DNA from: Oreohelix idahoensis
Taxonomy: Eukaryota; Mollusca; Gastropoda; Stylommatophora; Oreohelicidae
DNA: 64,000 nucleotides
Reading direction: 5' to 3'
NCBI GenBank assembly: GCA_024509875.1
Contig: JAMPIV010012164.1
Coordinates: forward strand, 434,001 to 498,000
The notes under the pieces were generated by a model. The model did not search any database. It saw only the letters and a program-made list of their open reading frames with translations, and was not told where the DNA came from. This document shows, piece after piece, positions 46,328-55,754 of this stretch (positions within the stretch are counted from its first letter, which is position 1; each line of letters begins with the position of its first letter). Both the position numbers and the translations under genes were made by a program.

Positions 46328-46837
46328 TTATTCGACTTCCGTTGGGTGTCTTGACAGTGCATCCGCCAGAATGTTTTCTTTTCCGGGTATAGCTTCGATG
46401 ACAAAGTCATATGGCTGAAGTAGAATCGAAAACCTGGCAAGTTTGGGGCTTTTGTGGTTAGAGCATCGTAATGAAGCCACCGCCTTCTGGTCAGTATGAA
46501 TGGTAAAAGGCGCTCCCAACAAGAATTTTTCCAACCTTGTAATTGCCCAAATTACTGCTAACAACTCCTTGTCAACAGTGGAGTATTCTGTTTCAGGCGA
46601 CTTCAGTTTTCTTGAAATACACATAGTCGGATGAAGTATATCATCGTGATATTGAAGTAAACAAGCTCCGATACCGTAATTACTGGAATCTATGTGAAGA
46701 AAAAGTTTTTTGTGAACATCTGGCAACCGTAAAATTGGTGGCCTAGAGAAGATTGTCAAAATGTTATTAAATGTTTTGTCACAGTCTGTTGTCCACGTAA
46801 TTTTATTTGGTTTGTCTTTTTGCAATAGTGAAGACAA
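46328..46837 (-). pseudogene. Gypsy pol remnant: connection and RNase H
   Basis: A 169-residue frame reads SSLLQKDKPNKITWTTDCDK, then LFLHIDSSNYGIGACLLQ (first catalytic Asp), PETEYSTVDKELLAVIWAI (Glu), FTIHTDQKAVASL (second Asp) and PGKENILADALSRHPTEVE, then stop. This is a complete Gypsy RNase H. The reverse transcriptase that should precede it is missing, replaced by unrelated sequence up to 47092. RNase H would degrade the RNA template during reverse transcription. Confidence 0.88.
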
Positions 46838-47091
46838 GACACTAGCTCATGCTGCATTGGCTGAACATGAGTAGAACAATCAACGACAATACTGTTTAAC
46901 TTAGGCATGCGAAACTAACATACAGACGAAAATAGAAAGTGTAACAGTAGACAAAATAAAGAAATGTTATATGAAAGAAAAGTTCACACTAATCAACCTA
47001 TTCAAGAATAGATGAATAGAAAAGAAAAGGAATAATGACTGACTATGCTGAGTCATCAAAGACATGAGATAAACAGTGTTATTGCAACCTG

Positions 47092-48917
47092 TTATCTGCG
47101 TGACGCAGAATCAGGTACTAATTGCAACTTTAGAGAATGGTGATGAAAGTATGCACCATTATCAAGCTTGATGACCATACGAGCATCTCTATTGTTACGA
47201 AATGTAACCACAGCCTCACTATTCTGACCATTGAATGATGGCAGAATACGAACAAACTTAACGTTTGCCTTGTAATTAAAAAAATTACCAAGTGCCTGCC
47301 AAGTTGTACCTTGTGGCAGATTACGCACTAACACGGTGCGAGAATAGGCACCTTTTCCAATATAGGTAGTCTCATTGTCCCGAAACTGTGAATATGAGAG
47401 ATGTGTAGGTTTATTGATATAAGAACCATTCACTCTGCTCATTCCCCTGTATATGGTATCCTTATGAGACGATGTCTCATAAAGATTGAATGTATTATGA
47501 GACCTATCAGCATTTAACACAGTAGGTTTGAAGCATGTCGAGGACCTCTGTTTGCTCGACAAAGTGTAAACTTTGCTGACAGACTTATTCGTATTAATTT
47601 TATTATCAAAGTTCATCTCAACTCCAACACTATTACTCCTTGTAGTAGAATTATTTACAATATTATCTACCTCACCAGTTTTCTTAAGATCTGTTTCATT
47701 TTGAACATGTCACCAAGATTTGCTTCTTGAATTGGCAGTATTCCATCGAGGGAAGGTATATTTGCCTCGAAATGATTTTCTAACCACCACTGGGTGTATT
47801 GATACCTTAGTATCAGTTCTCGTACTTGAGTCATGTCGTAAAGTACGTTTATCACCTCTGTTGTTCATCAATATTTTTTTACCTGCTAGTACGTCCAGTA
47901 GACAGTCAACTCTAGTTCTTAATTTATTACTTTCAGAAGTCAGAAATGTAATCTCCTGCCTCTGCTTCTTATTTAACTTATCTAAGTTCAGTGTTATCTG
48001 CTTCTCATTAGCTAGTAGGGAATCAACTGTATTCAGTGCAGTTGCAAGTTCATAAATTTGCTGTTGTGTTTCCTTTTTCAATTCAGCGTATCTATTTTTC
48101 TCATCCAAGAGTAACGCTTCTAATGTAGTCACTCTGTCATCATTGAAACAATCATCACTCGAGGTGGATAAATTAACACTAATACCGGATTCTGTATTCT
48201 CTTCTTCATTTTCTGATTGCACTTCATCAGACAATTTCTTATGTGTTTCATTACCTCTTTGGGAATCAATCAGAAGTTTCTTATTATCTGCACGCAATAA
48301 TGCCAAGTCATGCGTGGCAGATGTCCCTTTACCTATATGGTCATTCAGCATCAGTTTCACTGAAGTTACGTCGTCATCCCACTTTTTTTCCTGTCTAAAA
48401 TAAAATTCATAACTTTTATCATTATGTGAATGACATACATCCAAAATATTATTGTCATCAACCTTCTTCTCCTGTCAACCTTATCTAATTCCACATCAAC
48501 ATACTTTTCTTTATCAACTAAATTGTTTTGCGAATCCATATATTTATCTGATACCTTCTCTAAGTCATTAGCATGCAGATTATTATTTAACTCCTGTAAA
48601 CTCCTCTCTAATTCCTGTCTCCTCTTCTCTAGCTTCTCTAATTTGGCCTGACGTTCTTTTAAATCCTGTCTCTTTTTCTTCTCCTCTAATGTCATCATAC
48701 TTTGTTCCCTTATTTCTTCTAATTCCTCGAGATGCCTTACCTCCGCTTCCAATTCTTCCTCAGTATATGCTTTTCCTGTTACGTCCCATTCTTCTACAAC
48801 AAACAGTCTCATAGCAAATTTTTTTAAACTGTCACCCTCGAGACCACATTGAGCTCCATAAACCATGTAATAATCTAAGGTATACATGGTAACTATATAT
48901 TTCACTCTCCAAGTCAC
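47092..48917 (-). pseudogene. Gag-position protein: long coiled coil plus C-terminal RRM
   Basis: The protein starts near 48917 (possible in-frame start MYTLDYYMVYGAQCGLEGDS). An E/K/R-rich coiled coil follows (EEELEAEVRHLEELEEIREQ, KLEKLEKRRQELERSLQELN). A frameshift near 48445 leads into a second coiled-coil part (LDVCHSHNDKSYEFYFRQEK, ALLLDEKNRYAELKKETQQQ). One TGA at 47710 interrupts the same frame. The C-terminal ~80 residues form an RNA-recognition motif: RNP2 SRTVLVRNLP, helix TWQALGNFF, RNP1-like SEAVVTFRN, helix NRDARMVIKLDN and a final strand SLKLQLVPD. No CCHC knuckle or obvious capsid domain was seen. RNA binding/assembly is inferred. Confidence 0.72.
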
Positions 48918-50285
48918 TCAACTTATATATATTCAATAAGTATGGTTACTCAATATAACCACTCAACTACTATATGTATTAATCAACAATATATTACAAT
49001 CAATTACCTATGTGTGCCCAGTGGCCAACAAAGTATTATGAATAGATTAATGTACCAAGTATTATCCACTATGCCTATTATATTCAAGGCAAACCCTCAC
49101 TTTATAAGTATTTATCCATATATAATGCTATCATGCCCTAGTCATGATGCATAAAATGCATAAGCAATAGTGAATTGGACTAATACTGCAAATTGTTGCA
49201 ATTAATTCATCAAGTCCATTTCCTTTTTGAAAATTAATCAAAATATTTATATTGTATTATTACCTAATTAATTTACACTATTATTATGACATACTCAATT
49301 TATAAGTTAATAAATACAAGACAATTAGTCAACTAAAATGTTACAAGACATTAGTACATCACAATTGACAAATGCAAACGAGAAAATGATTATATTAAAA
49401 CGAGCAAAATCGTAAGTAAATGTTAAGGGGAAAAACTAAATCTAGGTTACAACGCATACACATTAAATGATGACGTCACAGGACTCATAACTGACAAATA
49501 TTTTACAATTATAAAATAAATGATAGGCAGATTAGAATGAACGGGATAGTTTACGAACAAGTTACGAAATGAATAAAATGAAACTTAGTACAGCGAAAAT
49601 ACTACAAATATAACGTTACTGTACAACTAAAACGTCTAAGGTCGATTAACTTCAGAAGCAAACACAGTATGCTGCTGGTAGATCTCAGCAGATGTTTCGC
49701 TAATGGAATTACTCAACGAATCCCTATTAGAACGGTTTTAGATCTACTGACCATCTGAAAAGAGGTATTAGTCGATCTAAAACTCCCATCCAACCGCCCG
49801 CTTATATAAATAACAAATAGACAATCAATGACAAATGAAACATAGAACAATTAATTGCAGATAACATGCCCGAATAAAATCAAGTGGACCACAATTCGTT
49901 TTGACAAACTGACAAAGGTTTCAACATTCACTTATCTTTTTGCGCCCAGTGATCTTCTTCAGTTAATGCCAGTATGCATCAATGGCCAACCCGGTACAGT
50001 GAGCTGAACTTCATCATTCTGATGGGGTTTCCTTTTGATATTCTCCTTGCATCGATGCTTGTAGCAGGACATTAGATTTGACTTTCGTAAAACTGCCAAC
50101 GGCTGTCATTGACTCGGTCGAAAAGGGTGATGACGTATATTTGACCTCTAGTCATGCGCAGTGTGTCATAAAGTCATGTGAACGGATTGTAAACATAAAC
50201 AATCGTGTTGCGAAGAAATTTGTCGCTAGATCTAACCTGCTGAAGGAGAAAATTTTCGTATCCCCGAACTGGCCTACCAGTTCTT
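48918..50285. other. Leader of the minus-strand Gypsy element
   Basis: AT-rich, no coding seen. Just inside the right LTR the minus strand reads AAGAACTGGTAGGCCAGTTC; the TGG could begin a primer-binding site, but no matching tRNA was recognised. Confidence 0.45.
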
Positions 50286-51423
50286 TGATACAGACGATCC
50301 GGTTAGCATAGCATGTCTGTGATCAAAGTATCATGGAAGCTGCTTTAGGCAGTGGAATATCGAATGAATAAAGAATGTTCAAAATCGCTGTCCATGACTG
50401 GATTGTTCTGGTTCTCATTCATTGATTATTATCGTGCTGTAATTATTTGAAATGCGAATGTGTGAAAAGGATAACTAACAAGTGAATCGCCCAATGATCA
50501 ACTTAATAAGTCCGCCTTGTTAGAGTCCACGAGAAAAACAGTTTATTACGGAAAAAACACACAGATGTGACGAGATCATTAATATAGTTCATGGTAAGTA
50601 TATATGACAAATTGAATACTTGCAAACATCCTATTATGGGTCCGTGTCGTACTTGAAATAACTGTCAAATGAACATCATGGCTATATACTCGCGCAGCTG
50701 GGTTTCAGACAACCGGTAGTGAGCGCATGTGTCTTGACGAGAATGAATCAACTACTTAATCATTTATCTCTTCATCAATTACAATGGACTGACCCGTGTC
50801 CGTACTTGACTAAATATATATATGTGCAGTAGCATCATCACCCGTGTGTTGCCGGGGCCCGAAAGGGGAGCAAAGAATAGTAACACTGCACCCTACCACG
50901 CATGTCGTAAAAAGTGACTAAGGAGGGTTGGGCATGGGGCTGTTTACCCCATCCCGTAAAAACTTTGCACAGTGGGCTGATCACCTGCTTGCCAACCAAT
51001 CTGATTACGGAAACAACGATAGATTGTTTGGTCTGTTTCTGTTCCACAAAGACGCCACTAGGCGTGGTGGAAACAGCGATAGATTGATCAATTTGTTGTT
51101 GCCCTAAGACGCCACTAGGCGTACTGGCCACATACTGCTTTGCTAGTTGGTGGCTAAGGATGGAAGAAGAAGAAGAAGTAGCATCATGCACAACCCTGGA
51201 AGGGTAACAAAATCCGTCTTCACTGCTTGACGGTCAATACAAAAAGGGTACGGTAACCTAGTCACCAAGCGTGACCTTATCAACGCTAACACGTCATAAC
51301 TTGACTGTGCATTTCGCGTTCATAACTCCGTAAAGTATAAAGATTAATTTATATTAATTCCATTGACACTAAAAATGTGCACTGCCAATTCTAGCAGACG
51401 CCATCAATAAAACTACCGTAACA
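50286..51423 (-). repeat. 5' LTR of the minus-strand Gypsy element, with insertion
   Basis: It matches 44398-45186 on both sides of a 338 bp insertion at 50839-51176 with its duplication. Confidence 0.92.
50839..51176 (+). mobile_element. Short LINE-derived retroposon in the LTR
   Basis: An 11 bp target duplication AGTAGCATCAT (50828-50838, 51177-51187) brackets 338 bp. Its left part (CCGGGGCCCGAAAGGGGAGC, CATGTCGTAAAAAGTGACTA) looks like a LINE 5' UTR. Its right part (GACGCCACTAGGCGT twice, GAAGAAGAAGAAG) matches the 3' end of the RTE-like LINE at 37200-37275. The coding middle is absent. Confidence 0.88.
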
Positions 51424-51655
51424 AGTAGTAGAAATCAGCCTGATTACCTTTGACCTGACAAGTAGTAGAAATCAGCCCGATAACCTTTGACCTGATAAGT
51501 TGTAGAAATCAGGCCAATAACCTTTGACCTGACAAGTTGTAGAAATCAGGCCGATAACCTTTGACCTGACAAGTTGTAAAAATCAGGCCAATAACCTTTG
51601 ACCTGACAAGTTGTAAAAATCAACCTGATAACCTTTGACCTGACAAGTTGTAATT
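51424..51655 (+). repeat. 37 bp tandem array
   Basis: About six units containing GTAGAAATCAG and AACCTTTGACCTGACAAGTT, with variation at few positions. Confidence 0.92.
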
Positions 51656-51744
51656 TATTATCTAAATTAGTGGTTCTCAACTAGGGCCATTCTATGAGAC
51701 CACAGTAAGACAGTAAAGTACCTTTTTCCACTTACAACGACTAT

Positions 51745-51781
<37 letters not shown>

Positions 51782-51791
51782 GGGGGGGGGG
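51745..51791 (+). repeat. Poly(G) tract
   Basis: Thirty-six G, one T, then eleven G. Potential G-quadruplex; exact length may be an assembly artefact. Confidence 0.9.
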
Positions 51792-52139
51792 GCGTGTAGA
51801 GAGGCAAACGAGGCTCAGAAAGGGGCTATGAGCAAAAATAAGGTTGAGAATCCTTGATCTAAATTACTCACCCATGGGTAACCTTGACCTTACTGACCAA
51901 AGGGAAGGTCCAGGGAACACTCTGCTCCACATCTATGCCCAGGGCAACAGACTCAATTCTCCAGGTAACTTGTTGTCGCTACATGCAAATGGAACAAATT
52001 TTGTTTAAAAATGTTAAGACTTTTTTTATTCTAACATATTTATAAAATGTTTTAAACCGATATTATAACATGAAAATGGTTGGCTACGGCAGGAATGGAA
52101 AACATTCATAGAAGCTTCAAATCTGCAGGAGCTAGTGTG
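51792..52139. other. No gene seen
   Basis: Unassigned stretch upstream of a LINE fragment. Confidence 0.4.
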
Positions 52140-52490
52140 AATCTATTGTTTTGGTCATGCAAGGGTAAGTGGTAATGAGAGCTGACAGACTAGCACCAAG
52201 AGCACCCACAACGGGAACACTGGATATGGATAAAGGAGAGATACTGAGAACAATTAATGATCACTTGTTAAAGAAGGACACTGCAATAGATGAATCATCA
52301 AGGTTAAGACTGTTGGAATTTGGCATCAAACGTAAGGCTAGTGGAGATGGACGTATGAGAGGATGCATCTGTCGTGTATACAACCAGCGAGCTACAGGAA
52401 CAGTTAGCATTCACTCTTCGACATATACTGAGGGAGACCGAGTACCTATGGGTTTGCCTGGACTGCAATGATGTCGATTCTGTTCAACAC
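52140..52490 (+). pseudogene. LINE RNase H C-terminal fragment
   Basis: Reads FGHARVSGNERADRLAPRAP, the end of an RNase H domain of the I/Jockey-type LINE group, then MDKGEILRTINDHLL and VYNQRATGTVSI, which follow it in those elements. The frame ends PMGLPGLQ*. The 5' part is missing. It would be the distal end of a LINE pol. Confidence 0.75.
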
Positions 52491-52639
52491 TAACAATAAC
52501 TATGACACAAAATGTAGGATTCATCAAGGACAACTTCCTGATCTTTTTAGGATAAGAACTGGATTGCAGTAACGATAAAGAGGAATACCAGAATTATGGC
52601 TATTTTACCAGATTAGCTGGATTATAGAAGATATTACAA

Positions 52640-53080
52640 ATAAACCACAAAGCTACATTCTATAACATGAGACAGATACTAAAATCCACCAAACTGAAAA
52701 TAAAGAAATAATACAACTGACGGAAACAGTTGACAGCCTGCTAACAATATACAACAGCAGAGTCACTCTCCAGTGGATACCAGGGCACACAGACATACCT
52801 GGCAACAATAAAGCAGACAGACTAGCCAAACTAGGAGTAAGCATGGTTCAAACAAACACTCCAGCAAACATGCAGACAGCTAAACAAATACTCCAAAACA
52901 ATCTTCCAACTAAGAACAGAACACAATCTTCCAACTAAGAACAGAACACACCAGACTCAACAAGCACCTAAACAAATTAAACCCCAAATGTAAGACAGTT
53001 CAGCATGTGCCGCTGACATGCCCAGGATGCTGCAGAAAGAAGAAAGCTATTGCCTGCCCCCCCCCCCCCCCCCATCACAA
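52640..53080 (+). pseudogene. Second LINE RNase H fragment, other family
   Basis: Reads SRVTLQWIPGHTDIPGNNKA followed by DRLAKLG, the RNase H end of a LINE. A 20-base segment (CAATCTTCCAACTAAGAACA) is duplicated at 52909-52944. A 17-base poly(C) lies at 53057-53073 near the end. Confidence 0.7.
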
Positions 53081-53269
53081 ACACTCAACACAGCCCCACT
53101 CAACAGCTACAGAACACATGTACATTTTTCAACTTGGCACTGGCTGTTAAAGATTGACTTACTCGGGAGCTTTAGTTAATCAACAACAAAACTCAACACC
53201 CAAGCAAAGAACTCATACATTATAAATGAGAGTGAACAAGCAGTTAGAAGAAAAAAACCTGAGGCCACT

Positions 53270-53745
53270 GAAATGTGGACTGAAGAATGGGGTACACCTC
53301 ATGGAAAGAGACGAAAGCAAAGAAAAGAAGTCCTAGATAAGCTAGAAACGTAAAGAGAAATAATGAATGAGTACAAAACTAGTCAGATAAAATATTATGG
53401 CCATACAAAAAGACATAACACCTTGCCATAATGGAAGCACGGTTGAGGACAAACAAGCAAAAGAAAGACAGTGTTATAAGTGGGGTTGTGTTTTTGAAAA
53501 AGAATTTGGTGAACTCTAATTCTGACTCTTGTAACTAACTAAAACTCTGGCAAAACTACTGATTCTACGATTCTGACTCCATAACCCTGGTTTTAAATGG
53601 AGAATATATCATCAAGAAAGAGGAGTTAACATCAAAGGATGGACATGAAAGAGCCAATCAGAGTAGCACCAGCAGGGCAAAAGGCATAAGATAGAGATTA
53701 ATTTCAGCCAACCTTCGATGTGAGTGGCAGCTAATGTGATGTGAC
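53270..53745 (+). pseudogene. LINE C-terminal fragment, third copy of the GAT-tail family
   Basis: GAATGGGGTACACCTCATGG...AAAATATTATGGCCATACAA...GACAGTGTTATAAGTGG matches 28386-28590. A ~110 bp insertion (53485-53590) and many differences are present. Confidence 0.75.
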
Positions 53746-54940
53746 AAATGGACAAGAAGGTACAGGAAATCAGTTAAAAGTTTTTGAAAATGGGAAAGCA
53801 GCTGTCGTACAAGAATAATCCAATCCAGTATGAGTGCAAGGAGGGGATGTTCTTTCCAGGACACATAAAGAACAACAACAATTTATCTGGAGATACCAAG
53901 CTGCCTCATCTATAACATCACCTTTCTGAGCTGATCATTCACATCCAGAGAACCATTGTGACCGCTTGACCTTTTCACGCTAGCTTTGTCCCTCCTACTT
54001 CACGATAAGCATTTATATGTGCTAGAAAATGCTACAAGTAAGAATGACAGACCTTAAAAGCAAATAAGATGTTTTTACACAAAACGCAGTATTCATTCAA
54101 AGTTCAGTTGCCATTACTGCTCTGACAGGGTAAACGTAGGTCAATCCCAGATAATAATGAATGGGTTTTATAAGCGCGAAAGTGGGAAATGAATGTTTGT
54201 GTGATCTGGTTTTTTTTTATCCTATTGTTAAGTTGGAAAAGATCACACATGTGAAAATAAAGTCGAAATAACAGAATGTCGTGTGCAAAAAGGTCTAAAA
54301 GCTGAGGAACGGAGTGCAAATGTTAATTATTGTGTCGTGTGAAAAAAAGGACGGGTCGTGTGAAAAAAAGGCGGGAAAAAAGGAGAAATAGTATAAATAG
54401 AAGAGTTGTGGGCGATAGGTAGCGATTTCAGGACTTATGATTCCAAGGATACCATGATTTTAGACTAGAGGATTTTTACAAATAGCGTTAGGAGAACTTC
54501 GTCTTTGAGGATACCAAGACAAGTTTTTTCTTTAGTAGACAAGTGTGTATATTATTCAGTCGGATTATATATGTTTCATTTTGGATAAACAACCATTATT
54601 TTTTTGAAATTTACAGTGTTTGTCTAATTACATCAATAAACTCTAATTGAATTTTTCTACATTGCTGTTTGTGGAACTTTACAATAATTCCTTGTGGATA
54701 TACGTTGTTGTGCTGAAACTGTTTTGCTTATCACCAAACTCAAAGGGAAGAACATTCCTGGGTTGAAAAAATAACAAAAGGTCAAGTATTACGATCTCTG
54801 GCGGAACGCCAGTTAGCACTTGAACCACCACAACATATGAAGGATTAACTCTGACTACATAAATTAAATATAACTACTAGTGCCGTTTAAACATACACGG
54901 CCACATATTACACTAATTGATGCCGTGACCCGCGCACAAG
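53746..54940. other. No gene; possible solo LTR at about 54210-54850
   Basis: GTATAAATAGAAG (54391, TATA-like) and CAATAAACTC (54634, polyA-like) lie in order, and GGCGGAACGCC at 54799 could mark a primer site. No second copy or defined ends were seen, so a solo LTR is only a possibility. Confidence 0.3.
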
Positions 54941-55440
54941 TAACTGCCCTGCCACACCATCACTATCCTCATCACTAATCATCACCATCAATCATAAATA
55001 ATCATCAAGTCGCATTATCAATCCTCACCGTCATTCATAAATCATCATCAACCATCACAATCAATCATAAGTCACCATTAATAATCACCATCAATAATGA
55101 ATCATCATCATCCTCATCAATCAATCACAAATCATCATCAACCATCAGCATCATCATAAATCATTAAGCATCACAATCAATCATAAATCAGCATAAATTA
55201 TCACAATAAATCATATAATCAATTATAATAAATTATCATCATGCAACATAATCAATCAAAAATTAATATAAATCACCACAATCAATCATAAATCATCACA
55301 ATCAATCACAAATCAGCATAAATCATCACAACCAATCATATTATAAATCATGAACCACCATCAAACTCATCAATAATAAACAATCATCTCCATCAATCAT
55401 AAATCACTATCAACTATTATCATCATCCATCATCACTGAG
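54941..55440 (+). repeat. Imperfect ATCAATCATAAATC-type repeat
   Basis: About 500 bp of ATC/CAT-rich low-complexity units (ATCATAAATCATCA, ATCACAATCAATC). Confidence 0.9.
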
Positions 55441-55744
55441 GACAAAAACCAATTTATAGCATTACAAGGCAGACCTTTATTCTGAAACCCCCTAGTAAAC
55501 AGGCATAGAGGAGACCTAAAACACATCATCATTGTTCCTTCTCACTCCCACAAAGCAAAGAGGCACCACCGCAGCAGGCTCCCAAGTAGCAGGCCTACAC
55601 AAAAGCATTCACTCTTGTAGTGGTAGTTTATGTAGTAGTCTGTTGTGCATGATGAGGTCACAACCCCATACATAAACTCATGTTAGTCACAACCTTGTAC
55701 AACACGCTTGAGACAGCAGTAACACCAATTTTTGTTGTTGTCTC
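55441..55744. other. No gene seen
   Basis: Unassigned stretch between two repeat arrays. ACTCTTGTAGTGGTAG at 55612 resembles part of the 34 bp array unit at 61.9-63.3 kb. Confidence 0.4.
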
Positions 55745-55754
55745 TTCAGATACC

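Larger units (their letters stand above)
44398..51423 (-). mobile_element. Ty3/Gypsy element encoding a coiled-coil/RRM protein (minus strand)
   Basis: Direct repeats 44398-45186 and 50286-51423 start TGATACAGACG and end CCGTAACA. The target duplication AGTAG lies at 44393-44397 and 51424-51428. The internal genes read right to left: gag-like coiled-coil protein with RRM, then a pol remnant with only the RT-RNase H connection and RNase H. Integrase and RT were not found, so the copy is defective. The stop falls right after the RNase H, as in the Gmr1-like elements. The element sits in a 37 bp satellite. Confidence 0.9.

Noticed and set aside
54391..54850. Solo LTR with TATA box, polyA signal and primer-like site
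   Set aside because: No defined TG/CA ends, no target duplication and no second copy in the window; kept only as a low-confidence note.
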